From Clostridiales bacterium UBA1728 (GTDB lineage Bacteria; Bacillota; Clostridia; Oscillospirales; Oscillospiraceae), in the NCBI GenBank assembly GCA_002315975.1, contig DCIK01000008.1, forward strand, positions 1 through 51,500: a stretch of DNA of 51,500 nt, given 5' to 3'. The position numbers were made by a program, and so were the translations under genes. The notes under the pieces were generated by a model. That model saw only the letters and a list, made by a program, of their open reading frames with translations, was not told the origin of the DNA and searched no databases. Within the stretch, counting starts at the first letter, position 1; each line of letters starts with the position of its first letter. Shown piece by piece: positions 33,152 to 40,782 of the stretch.

Positions 33152-34558
33152 TTGGCAAAAAGAAACCTGAGTTTTTTCTTTTTTCTTCTCCTTCTGATTC
33201 TGCCCGTCCGGGCCGCGGATGAGGCCCGCTCCCTAAACGAGCGCTGCGATATGCGCATCTACGGAGAGCACGCCGACACGCTGCTGGACGGCAATCTCCT
33301 CTCCCACAGCAAGCTCCATTACGGCACCGAGCTCACGCTCTCGTGCAGCGAGCTCATCGGCGGGCTCTATCTGGAGTTTTCCCAGCACCCCGGCTCCTGG
33401 ACTCTCCAATGCGGCGAGAAGACCATCGAGTGCGGCGGAAAGGGCTTTCTCCATGAATATATCAGCGATCTGAACGCCTACTCCCTGACGCTCCACTTCC
33501 ACGGTGAGGGAATACTTGCCAATGTCTACGCCCTCTCGCCGGGAGAAAAGCCCGACTGGGTGCAGGACTGGCAGGAGAGCTGGGACAAGGCCGACGTGCT
33601 GCTGCTGCCCACCCACTCCGACGACGACACGCTCTTTTTCGGCGGCATTGTCCCCTGGTGCATCGACAAGGGGGCGCGGGTGCAGGTGGCCTATCTCATC
33701 AGCCACGATGATGAGCCCTTCCGGCGCAACGAGCTCCTCAACGGCCTTTGGGTCAGCGGACTGCGGAACTACCCGGTGCTGGGCGAATACGAAGACACCG
33801 GTGCCGACGAGGATATGCCCATCGGGCGCTACGCCGAGCTGGGCATCAGCTATCAGGAGATGCTCAACCGCACTGTGGGGCTGTATCGGCGCTTTAAGCC
33901 TCAAGTGGTCATCTGCCACGACAGCAACGGCGAATACGGCCACGGCGCTCATAAGCTCTACTGGAAGCTGGCCACCGATGCCGTCAGCTCCGCCGGTGAC
34001 AGCAGCGTTGACAGCGATTCTGCCATTCGCTACGGGGTGTGGATCCCGCCGAAGCTGTATGTGCATCTCCGGCAGGAGCGGGGCATCGTCATTGATCTGG
34101 ACGAGCCTCTGCGTTCCTTCAACTACAAAACCGGCTACGAGCTCTCCCAGAAGGCCTTTGAGTGCCACGAGAGCCAGTACAGCTACTTTGCCTGGTACTT
34201 CTGGGGTGCACCCACCGCCGATAAGCTGCAGCAATACAGCTCCCGGGAATACGGGCTCTACTACTCCGCCGTGGGTGATGACACCACGGGAAAGAGCTTT
34301 TTCGACAACCTGACGCTCTATGATGCGGTGGTGGTCGAGGCGAAGGCGGAGAGCGAGGCAGTACCCGAAGAGCGCCCGGTGGCAACGGAGGCTCCCGCGG
34401 AGGCTGCTCCCGCTCCCGAAGCGGACAATTCCCGTCTGCTGGAGATTCAGAACGAGCAGCGCAGCCTGCGCACGGCCATACTGGGTCTGACGGCGCTGGT
34501 GCTGCTGCTGATTCTGCTGCTCATCCGGCTGAAAGCCAAAGGAAGGAAGGATTCATAA
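33152..34558 (+). CDS. Exported PIG-L family deacetylase
   Basis: A 468-residue protein that I start at the TTG at 33152, because AAAAGGAGGG ends seven bases upstream; TTG at 33146 would be one base from it. A signal peptide (FFFFLLLLILPVRA-ADE) is followed by a domain with a galactose-binding-like look, then a PIG-L/LmbE deacetylase (about residues 140-300): LLLPTHSDDDTLFFGG replaces the usual HPDD zinc motif, and HDSNGEYGHGAH is the second zinc motif. A Pro/Ala-rich linker leads to a C-terminal membrane helix. It probably deacetylates an amino sugar of the envelope. It is coupled to the next gene by TAATG overlap. Confidence 0.88.
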   Translation: MAKRNLSFFFFLLLLILPVRAADEARSLNERCDMRIYGEHADTLLDGNLLSHSKLHYGTELTLSCSELIGGLYLEFSQHPGSWTLQCGEKTIECGGKGFLHEYISDLNAYSLTLHFHGEGILANVYALSPGEKPDWVQDWQESWDKADVLLLPTHSDDDTLFFGGIVPWCIDKGARVQVAYLISHDDEPFRRNELLNGLWVSGLRNYPVLGEYEDTGADEDMPIGRYAELGISYQEMLNRTVGLYRRFKPQVVICHDSNGEYGHGAHKLYWKLATDAVSSAGDSSVDSDSAIRYGVWIPPKLYVHLRQERGIVIDLDEPLRSFNYKTGYELSQKAFECHESQYSYFAWYFWGAPTADKLQQYSSREYGLYYSAVGDDTTGKSFFDNLTLYDAVVVEAKAESEAVPEERPVATEAPAEAAPAPEADNSRLLEIQNEQRSLRTAILGLTALVLLLILLLIRLKAKGRKDS

Positions 34559-36186
34559 TGAAAAAAAGAAGCTTTGCCCTGCTGCTGGTGGCAGCGCTGC
34601 TCTGCTCCCTGATGCCCGCAGCGCTGGCCTCGGATGTGCCGCCGGTGATCGCCCCTGCGCCCGCCGCGGACAGCGTGGTCATCACCGATGTGGAGGGGCT
34701 GATGGCCATGGCCGACAACCCCGGCGGCAGCTATGTACTGGGTGACAACATCAACATGGACGGCGTGGAGTGGAAGCCCTTCGCCTTCAGCGGCAAGCTG
34801 GACGGTCAGGGCTACAGCATCTACAATCTGGAAACCATCGTGGCCGGAGCGGAGAAATTCACCTCCGTGGACGGCAACCGCAAGGAATACGAAACTCTGG
34901 GCGTGGGTCTGTTCTCCACGCTGAAGGGTGCTTATGTCTGCAATCTGGGCATAGTCAACGGCCGCGTGACCGTGATTGCCGATCAGAACTGCTTCTGCGC
35001 CCTTCTCTCCGGCTGCATTGAGGACAGCGTAGTGGAGAATGTAAAGGTCTCCGGCACCGTGGAGCTCACCAGCAGCGCCATCATGGTGGGCGTGGCCGGT
35101 CTCTGCGGCTTCGGCAAGGGCGAGTTCCGCACCTGCGAGGCGGATGTGACCCTCGTCCACACCGACCGGCTCACCGTCATGCGCTGCGAGCAGTTCACCG
35201 GCGGCATCCTCGCCACGGGCTTTGCCTCGTTGGAGAACTGTAAGGTGAAGATCGCCGGCTACACCTCCTGCCACGGCTATGTGCACGACGGCGGTCTTAT
35301 CGGTATGCACTTCCGCTACTTTGACTGGGACTCCACGCCCCACGCCTGCAGCAACAACCGGGTGGAGGGTTTTATCAGCTTCTTCGAGCAGAACATAGAC
35401 CGCCGCGCCTACTGCGATCCCTTCTGCGGCGAAAATCTCTTCGGCACCCTCACGCTGGAGAACAATGAGCAGAGCTTCGAGCGGCAGGAAACCATGGACT
35501 ACAGCACCGAGCTGGTGCCCCACAGCTGTCAGGACGCCGCCTGCTCCAGCGCCGTCACCGAGCCCGACTGCACCCACTTCGGCTATACCACCTATACCTG
35601 CGATGCCTGCGGCTACAGCTACACCGACGACTACACCGCGCCCCGTCACGGCGAGGGCGTGTGGGAGGTGACCGTGGAGGCCACCACCGAGGAGGGCGGC
35701 GAAAAGGTATGCAAGTGCAGTCTCTGCGGCGAGGTACTGGAAACCGCCCAGATCGCGCCCCATGTGCCCGGTGAGTGGGAGATCACGGTGGAGCCCGGCT
35801 ACCAGACCCCCGGCGAACAGGTTCGCCGCTGCACCGACTGCGGCGAGGTACTGGAGGTGGAGCAGATCGCCCCGCTGATCCGCTCCGAGCGCATTGAGCT
35901 CAGCGAGCGGGAGGTGAAGCTGAAGTTCAAGGGCACCGTGAACCTCACGGCCAGTCTCCTCCCCGAAAACGCCGATGACACCGCCATGAACTGGTCTTCC
36001 TCCGACAACAGCGTGGTCACCGTGAACAGTGAGGGTCTGGTCTTCGCCCGCTCCATCGGCGATGCCACCATCAGCTGCACCGCCAACGACGGCGGCTGCG
36101 AGGCCGAGTGCACCGTTCACGTGCGCTATACCTTCGGCCAGCAGCTGATCCGGATCTTCCTGCTGGGATTCCTGTGGTACAAATAA
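34558..36186 (+). CDS. Secreted BIG2-domain surface protein
   Basis: A 542-residue secreted protein with signal peptide (LLLVAALLCSLMPAALA). Residues 40-300 form repeats with GLUG-like beta-helix character (YVLGDNINMDG, GLFSTLKGAYVCNLGIVNG, GGILATGFASLENCKV). Residues 330-440 hold CxxC-containing repeats (YTCDACGYSYTDDY, CKCSLCGEVLETAQI, RRCTDCGEVLEVEQI). A bacterial Ig-like group 2 domain (about 445-520) has LLPENADDTAMNWSSSD. The end is YTFGQQLIRIFLLGFLWYK, a short hydrophobic tail that may be a sorting or membrane-contact signal. Probably a cell-surface protein acting with the PIG-L deacetylase. Confidence 0.82.
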   Translation: MKKRSFALLLVAALLCSLMPAALASDVPPVIAPAPAADSVVITDVEGLMAMADNPGGSYVLGDNINMDGVEWKPFAFSGKLDGQGYSIYNLETIVAGAEKFTSVDGNRKEYETLGVGLFSTLKGAYVCNLGIVNGRVTVIADQNCFCALLSGCIEDSVVENVKVSGTVELTSSAIMVGVAGLCGFGKGEFRTCEADVTLVHTDRLTVMRCEQFTGGILATGFASLENCKVKIAGYTSCHGYVHDGGLIGMHFRYFDWDSTPHACSNNRVEGFISFFEQNIDRRAYCDPFCGENLFGTLTLENNEQSFERQETMDYSTELVPHSCQDAACSSAVTEPDCTHFGYTTYTCDACGYSYTDDYTAPRHGEGVWEVTVEATTEEGGEKVCKCSLCGEVLETAQIAPHVPGEWEITVEPGYQTPGEQVRRCTDCGEVLEVEQIAPLIRSERIELSEREVKLKFKGTVNLTASLLPENADDTAMNWSSSDNSVVTVNSEGLVFARSIGDATISCTANDGGCEAECTVHVRYTFGQQLIRIFLLGFLWYK

Positions 36187-36236
36187 AAAGAGCTGTCTCA
36201 AACTATACGTCATACGTCGTTTGAGACAGCCTTTTC
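36184..36236. terminator. Bidirectional terminator
   Basis: GCTGTCTCAAAC (36192-36203) pairs perfectly with GTTTGAGACAGC (36219-36230). T-runs flank both sides, so it serves both the BIG2 gene and the convergent reductase. Confidence 0.9.
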
Positions 36237-36239
36237 ATT

Positions 36240-36854
36240 TTATTCCCGGATAAAATTGGTCATCATGGGTTTTTCCTGCTCGGGCAGGGGGATGGCGGCT
36301 TTGTCGATGCACTGCAGCAGCCACGCCATGTTTTCGCCGAGGACGCGCATGGTCTGCATACCCTCCTCGTCCTTGCGGACATCATCGGGGCAGGAGCCGT
36401 GGACCTGATTCCAGTATCTGCTGGACACCACGGGCATCTGGGCGATGGTGAAGTACTTGTTGATGCGATCAAAGGCAGCGCTGGCACCGCCGCGGCGGCA
36501 GGAGACCACAGCGGCTGCGGGCTTCATGCGCATTTTGCCGGAGGCGGAGCGGAAGAGTCTGTCCATGAAGGAGCAGAGCTGGCCGTTGGCGGAGGCGTAG
36601 TAGACGGGAGAGCCGAAGACAAAGCCGTCGAACTCATCCAGCCGCGCCGAGAGCTTTGCCACGCCGTCGTCGATGACGCAGTGACCCTGCTTGCGGCAGC
36701 CCCGGCAGTCCTGACAGCCGGAAACGCTCTCTCTGCCGATCCAGAGAATCTCGGTCTCGATGCCCCGCTTTTCGAGGGTGTCGGCCACCTCGCGCAGGGC
36801 GGTATAGGTGCAGCCCTCCTGATGGGGACTGCCGTTGAAAAGAAGAACCTTCAT
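36240..36854 (-). CDS. NADPH-dependent FMN reductase / iron-sulfur flavoprotein-like
   Basis: A 204-residue flavodoxin-fold protein starting at the ATG at 36854. VLLFNGSPHQEGCTYTALREVADTL is the FMN-binding start and FGSPVYYASANGQLCSFMDRLF the second flavin loop. CQDCRGCRKQGHC is a tight Cys cluster (CxxCxxCxxxxxC) as in Isf-type iron-sulfur flavoproteins, so a [4Fe-4S] cluster beside FMN is likely. It lies 25 bases after the binding-lipoprotein gene on the same strand and may be co-transcribed with it. Confidence 0.87.
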   Translation of the reverse strand: MKVLLFNGSPHQEGCTYTALREVADTLEKRGIETEILWIGRESVSGCQDCRGCRKQGHCVIDDGVAKLSARLDEFDGFVFGSPVYYASANGQLCSFMDRLFRSASGKMRMKPAAAVVSCRRGGASAAFDRINKYFTIAQMPVVSSRYWNQVHGSCPDDVRKDEEGMQTMRVLGENMAWLLQCIDKAAIPLPEQEKPMMTNFIRE

Positions 36855-36879
36855 GTCTGATGCCGCCTTTCCTGTATGA

Positions 36880-38277
36880 TTATCCTGCCGCTCTGGCAAG
36901 AATTCTTTCCTCGCCGCTCTCGTTGTTCACCAGAACGGCTCTGCCGTCCTCGTAGGATTGGAGCGTATACGCACCCAGACCCACGGACACGCCCTTCACC
37001 TCGGGCAGGGCGCTCACATTGCCCTTGGGGAAGCCGTAGGAGCCGTTGGCATAGTCGTACATTCCGTCGCAGCCGAAGATGTGCCGGGGCGCGGGGATGA
37101 GATCGGCCACAGCCTCGATGTAGCTGCTGTCCATGGTGTCGAAGCGGATGGTGGCCATGCGGTCGCCCACGCGGACGATGCCGGGGATGCGCACCACGAT
37201 GCCGCCGGAGTCCTTTTCCTCCGCTGCCCACTTCTGCACGGCCTTTTCCTTGGCCATCTCCACTATATCGCCGCGGCCTATGCCCTCGATGGCCCAGTAG
37301 GTTTCGGCGCTGCCGCCGTAGCTCTCCACCATCTCGTTATAGAAGTCGTCCATGGTGGGGAAGCTTTGCTGCATATCCCAGCTGATGCCGGTTTTCTTGC
37401 CCACCAGCGTGCCGTTCTCCAGCAGATTGCCGAAGGACAGCTCCACCATGGCGAACATGATCTGCATTCCCTCGCTCTGCTTCAGCTCCTCCACGGTGTA
37501 GCCCGTGTGGTACTCGGCGGTAGCCGCAAACTTCACCAGACAGTAATCCACCAGACGCTCGGCGTCCTCCCGCCACACATCCAGCAGCGCCTGACGGATG
37601 TCGGCAGCCTTGTCCTGGTCGTACTCGTCCAGAGCGTCCTGGGCCAGCTTCTCGTGGTAGTCGTTGTAGGGCTGAGCCAGCTGGGTCTCCTTGAGCTTTT
37701 TCTGTAGGTCCTCGTCGTAGCGTCCCTCGTTGTAGAGCTCGTCGAAGAGCTTGCCGTACTTCTCCCAGAATTCACCGCTGACGCCGTGGTAATAGTCCTG
37801 CAGACCCGTCACCGGGAGGGTGTTGAAGGTGCTGGGGCCGGTATAGCTCTCATCCAGCAGCACATAGAGGGTAAAGAGCAGATCGTCAATGTCCACGCTC
37901 TGCCCGTCGCTGTAGCGCAGGCCGCCAGGAAGCTCCACCGTGACGGTAAAGCTGCCGTCCTCATTCTCCGCGCCGGTGACGGTGCCGCTGTCCATCTGAC
38001 CCAGAGGCAGGGAGGTGGAAGAGATCACCTCCAGATCACCGTCAGCTTCCGCCGTGAGGGGGTTGAAGACGCCGCTCAGGGCCGAGTAGTACTCGATCTT
38101 TTCCCTGACCTCCTCCACCACCTCGGTGGGGGTAACGGTCTCCACCTCGCCGCTCTCCTCCTCATGGGTGGGAGCCACCAGAGACATGACCTCATCCTTG
38201 GTGAGAGCGCAGCCGCCGAGACCCGACAGCAGGCTCAGGCAAAGGAGCAGGGATATTATTTTCAGCTTCATTTTCAT
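36880..38277 (-). CDS. Orphan oligopeptide-type substrate-binding lipoprotein
   Basis: A 465-residue lipoprotein (LSLLSGLGGCA lipobox) starting at the ATG at 38277 ten bases after AGGAGG. The part YYSALSGVFNPLTAEADGDLEVI, LPGGLRYSDGQSVDIDDLLFTLYVLLD and the later IRFDTMDSSYIEAVADLIPAPRHIFG follow the SBP_bac_5 (OppA/DppA) pattern, including the lid segment before APRHI. It is shorter than typical OppA (500-600 residues) and the middle is highly acidic and helical. No permease or ATPase is adjacent. It may feed an unlinked importer or act as an extracellular sensor. Confidence 0.7.
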   Translation of the reverse strand: MKMKLKIISLLLCLSLLSGLGGCALTKDEVMSLVAPTHEEESGEVETVTPTEVVEEVREKIEYYSALSGVFNPLTAEADGDLEVISSTSLPLGQMDSGTVTGAENEDGSFTVTVELPGGLRYSDGQSVDIDDLLFTLYVLLDESYTGPSTFNTLPVTGLQDYYHGVSGEFWEKYGKLFDELYNEGRYDEDLQKKLKETQLAQPYNDYHEKLAQDALDEYDQDKAADIRQALLDVWREDAERLVDYCLVKFAATAEYHTGYTVEELKQSEGMQIMFAMVELSFGNLLENGTLVGKKTGISWDMQQSFPTMDDFYNEMVESYGGSAETYWAIEGIGRGDIVEMAKEKAVQKWAAEEKDSGGIVVRIPGIVRVGDRMATIRFDTMDSSYIEAVADLIPAPRHIFGCDGMYDYANGSYGFPKGNVSALPEVKGVSVGLGAYTLQSYEDGRAVLVNNESGEERILARAAG

Positions 38278-38352
38278 GCAAGTCAATCCTCCTTTGGAGC
38301 AAGCCATTTTACCACAGAAAGCGCCCTTCTGTCAATCTGAAGCGCACTTGCT

Positions 38353-38436
38353 TTCGCCGGAAGCCCGCCCATGATCTATGTGGAGCACGACCGCGCCTTC
38401 TGCCAGCGGGTGGCCACGAAAACCGTGGAGCTGTAA
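38353..38436 (+). pseudogene. C-terminal remnant of an ABC-F ATPase gene
   Basis: The frame ending at the TAA at 38434-38436 encodes PMIYVEHDRAFCQRVATKTVEL, which matches the H-loop (VxHD) and C-terminal strand of ABC-F proteins such as the Lsa/Msr ribosome-protection group. The rest of the gene is absent and the frame is closed upstream at 38338. It is a short relic, with about 22 recognisable codons. Confidence 0.55.
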
Positions 38437-38455
38437 GCGTCTTGTGTACTTGCCG

Positions 38456-38520
38456 AGAGGCGTGAACCTCATCCGTCACGGCTGCGCCGTGCCACCTTCC
38501 CCAAAGGGGAAGGCTTGGGA
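38456..38520. repeat. Dispersed palindromic repeat
   Basis: GTCACGGCTGCGCCGTGCC and CCTTCCCCAAAGGGGAAGG are two adjacent palindromes of the same style as the element in the valS leader. No coding sequence is present. Confidence 0.65.
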
Positions 38521-38538
38521 TGCGGCATAATTTTACAT

Positions 38539-38566
38539 GACCGTCAGATTTCTGGCGGTCTTTTTT
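38539..38566 (+). terminator. Terminator-like stem upstream of the GntR promoter
   Basis: GACCGTCAGA (38539-38548) pairs with TCTGGCGGTC (38551-38560), one wobble, followed by six T. It insulates the next operon or is the terminator left by the lost ABC-F gene. Confidence 0.75.
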
Positions 38567-38576
38567 CTTTCCCCCC

Positions 38577-38604
38577 TTGACAATCTGTATTTACTGTGTA
38601 TACT
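38577..38604 (+). promoter_or_regulatory. Promoter of the GntR-ABC operon
   Basis: TTGACA (38577-38582) and TATACT (38599-38604) with a 16-base spacer. Confidence 0.75.
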
Positions 38605-38620
38605 GTGTATATACAGAGTA
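38601..38620 (+). promoter_or_regulatory. Probable GntR operator
   Basis: TACTGTGTAT (38601-38610) followed directly by ATACAGAGTA (38611-38620) forms a 20-base palindrome with one mismatch pair. It overlaps the -10 and start region, as expected for an autorepressed YtrA-type regulator. Confidence 0.65.
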
Positions 38621-38645
38621 ATCATACAACACAGGAGGTGAGGCA

Positions 38646-39023
38646 GTGAACCTATGGATTGACAACCGCAGTGCCATGCCCATTTACGATCAGGTTTTCA
38701 GCCAGATCAAAAACCACATCATCAGCGGGGAGCTTTCCGCTGACGAGGCGCTGCCCTCCATCCGCTCGCTGGCCCGGGATCTGCGCATCAGCGTGGTGAC
38801 CACCAAGCGGGCCTATGAGGAGCTGGAAAAGGAAGGACTCATCTACACGGTGCCGGCCAGGGGCACCTTTGTGGCCGAGCGCAGCACTTCCCTGCTGCGG
38901 GAAGAGAATCTGAGAAAAATCGAAGAGCATATGGGCGAGATTGCCCGCCTCGGCTCCCTCTGCGGACTGGGCAGAGACGAGCTGCTGGATATGCTCCGCT
39001 TTGAACTGGAGGAAGAACCATGA
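38646..39023 (+). CDS. GntR family regulator, YtrA subfamily
   Basis: A 125-residue regulator starting with GTG at 38646, seven bases after AGGAGG. The winged helix spans about residues 10-78 (PIYDQVFSQIKNHIISGEL, ALPSIRSLARDLRISVVTTKRAYEELEKEGLI). The C-terminal part is only about 45 helical residues, which is the YtrA type and lacks a large ligand domain. Such proteins repress ABC exporters and are induced by envelope-active antibiotics. It is coupled to the ATPase gene by ATGA overlap. Confidence 0.9.
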   Translation: MNLWIDNRSAMPIYDQVFSQIKNHIISGELSADEALPSIRSLARDLRISVVTTKRAYEELEKEGLIYTVPARGTFVAERSTSLLREENLRKIEEHMGEIARLGSLCGLGRDELLDMLRFELEEEP

Positions 39024-39862
39024 ACGCATTGGAAATCAGGGGTCTGCGCAAGGAGCGCAAGGGCTTCACGCTGGAGGGGCTGGACCTGACGCTGCCCGGC
39101 GGCTGCATTATGGGTCTCATCGGCGAGAACGGCGCGGGCAAGAGCACCACCATCCGGCTGCTGCTGGAGATGATCCGCAAGGACAGCGGCGAGGTGGCCT
39201 TTTTCGGCACGCCCCAGCGGGAGTATCTGGCCCGTCATACGCACGAGCTGGGCATTGTGCTGGACGAGGTGGGCATCAGCGGCTGTCTGAAGGCGGCGCA
39301 GGTGGAGCGCATCATGGCCGCCGCCTATCCCAACTGGGACAGTGCGGAGTTTGCAAAGCTGGTCAGGAAGCTGGACATTCCCACCGACAAGGTCTTCTCC
39401 AAGCTCTCCCGGGGCAACCAGATGAAGCTGGGGCTGGCGGTGGCGCTCTCCCACCACGCGAAGCTTCTCATCCTCGATGAGGCCACCAACGGTCTTGACC
39501 CGGTGGTGCGGGAAGATGTGGTGGAGCTCATCCGGGACTTTGTGACCGATGAGGAGCACGCGGTGCTCATCTCCTCCCACATCGTCAGCGATCTGGAGAA
39601 AATCTGCGATTATATCGCCTTTCTCCACAGGGGACAGCTCCTGCTCTGCGAGGAGAAGGACAGGCTCTACGAGGACTATACCCTCATCCGCGTCAGCGCA
39701 GAGGAGCTGCAAAAGCTGGACGGCTCCGCCGTGCTGGGCAGCCGCGTCACCCCCTACGGTGCCGAGGCCATCGTCCGCGCCGATGCTCTGCGCACTGATA
39801 TGGAGACCTTCAAGGTGGACATCGAACAGCTCTTTATCACCATGGTCAAGGAGGAACGCTGA
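39020..39862 (+). CDS. ABC transporter ATP-binding protein (YtrB-like)
   Basis: A 280-residue ATPase: Walker A GENGAGKSTT, signature LSRGNQMKLGLAVALS, Walker B LLILDEATNGLDP and a C-terminal extension of about 70 residues (RVSAEELQKLDGSAVLGSRV). This fits exporters of the YtrB/BcrA type. It should energise the small permease that follows. Its start overlaps the GntR stop by four bases. Confidence 0.93.
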   Translation: MNALEIRGLRKERKGFTLEGLDLTLPGGCIMGLIGENGAGKSTTIRLLLEMIRKDSGEVAFFGTPQREYLARHTHELGIVLDEVGISGCLKAAQVERIMAAAYPNWDSAEFAKLVRKLDIPTDKVFSKLSRGNQMKLGLAVALSHHAKLLILDEATNGLDPVVREDVVELIRDFVTDEEHAVLISSHIVSDLEKICDYIAFLHRGQLLLCEEKDRLYEDYTLIRVSAEELQKLDGSAVLGSRVTPYGAEAIVRADALRTDMETFKVDIEQLFITMVKEER

Positions 39863-39863
39863 T

Positions 39864-40466
39864 ATGCTTGCCTGCATCAAAAAGGATTTTTACCTGATCT
39901 GGGGCTACTGCCGCTTTTTAGTGCTGGTATCCCTGCTGTTCATGCTCATCCCCTATTTCAGCAGCGACACGGACAGCGCCTTTTACTCCGTCTATCCCCG
40001 GATGTTTATGGGCATGATCCCTCTCACACTCTATACCTACGACGAGCGGGAGCACTGGTGCAGCAGCTGCGCCACCCTGCCCATTTCCCGCAGAACCTAT
40101 GTGCTGAGCAAGTACGCTCTGGGGCTGCTGCTCTCCGCTTCGGCTCTGGTGCTGGCGATGGTGCTGAATCTCTTCTTCGGCATCATGGGCAAGCCCAGCG
40201 TTGCGCTCTCCCTGGGTCTGAGTCTGGCCATGAGCCTGACGGTGCCCGCTGCCACCATGCCCTTTGTGTTCTGGCTGGGGGCGGAGAAGGGACGGATCGT
40301 CTATGTCTGCGGCATCGGCGTGGGTTCCTCTGCGTCCGTCATGCTCTTCAACAATACGCCCCGACTCAGCGTGGGCAATGATACCGCCCTGCTGCTGACC
40401 GTAGCGGTGCTGTACGCCGCCTCCGCCGCGCTGAGCGTGGCAGCGTATGAGCGGCGCGAGCTGTAA
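39864..40466 (+). CDS. ABC-2 type permease
   Basis: A 200-residue integral membrane protein with about six helices (FLVLVSLLFMLIPYF, LGLLLSASALVLAMVLNLFFG, LLLTVAVLYAASAALSVAAY and others). TYDEREHWCSSCATLPISRRTYVLSKY is the cytosolic motif typical of ABC2_membrane_5-type permeases. The ATG is one base past the ATPase stop, with GGAGG just upstream. It forms the exporter with that ATPase; substrate unknown, possibly a peptide antibiotic or lipid. Confidence 0.88.
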   Translation: MLACIKKDFYLIWGYCRFLVLVSLLFMLIPYFSSDTDSAFYSVYPRMFMGMIPLTLYTYDEREHWCSSCATLPISRRTYVLSKYALGLLLSASALVLAMVLNLFFGIMGKPSVALSLGLSLAMSLTVPAATMPFVFWLGAEKGRIVYVCGIGVGSSASVMLFNNTPRLSVGNDTALLLTVAVLYAASAALSVAAYERREL

Positions 40467-40504
40467 TCATGCTGCTTGCTGCAAACGCTGCTGTGGAAAA
40501 ACTT

Positions 40505-40653
40505 GGGTCTGTAAAAAAGCCTGTCATTGCGAGGAGCGAAGCGACGTGGCAATCCGTTTCTCCTGAAAACATTCAGATTTTCAGAAAAGGAGACGGATTG
40601 CCACACCAGTCTGCGGACTGGTTCGCAATGACAGGGAGTATTTTTACAGCCCC
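40505..40653. repeat. MITE-like palindromic repeat, copy C
   Basis: A 149-base copy, GGGTCTGTA at the left and TACAGCCCC at the right. Arms match copies A and B almost exactly (CCTGTCATTGCGAGGAGCGA; TCGCAATGACAGGG). The right-hand core CCACACCAGTCTGCGGACTG is the same as in copy A. Confidence 0.9.
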
Positions 40654-40729
40654 TTAGATTCCGCGCTGCTTTCACAGCCATGACAGGCTTTTCGCACAGT
40701 CCTTTTTTCGGAAAAAACGCAAAAAACTC

Positions 40730-40760
40730 TTGCTCATGACGCTGCGTCATGTATTATAGT
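40730..40760 (+). promoter_or_regulatory. MerR-type promoter with internal operator
   Basis: TTGCTC (40730-40735) and TATAGT (40755-40760) are 19 bases apart, the over-long spacing characteristic of MerR-controlled promoters. Inside the spacer, CATGACG (40735-40741) and CGTCATG (40745-40751) form a perfect inverted repeat around CTG. TATTAT at 40752-40757 would be an alternative -10 with a 16-base spacer. Confidence 0.65.
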
Positions 40761-40782
40761 GGTATCCGAGGAGGTGAAAGCC

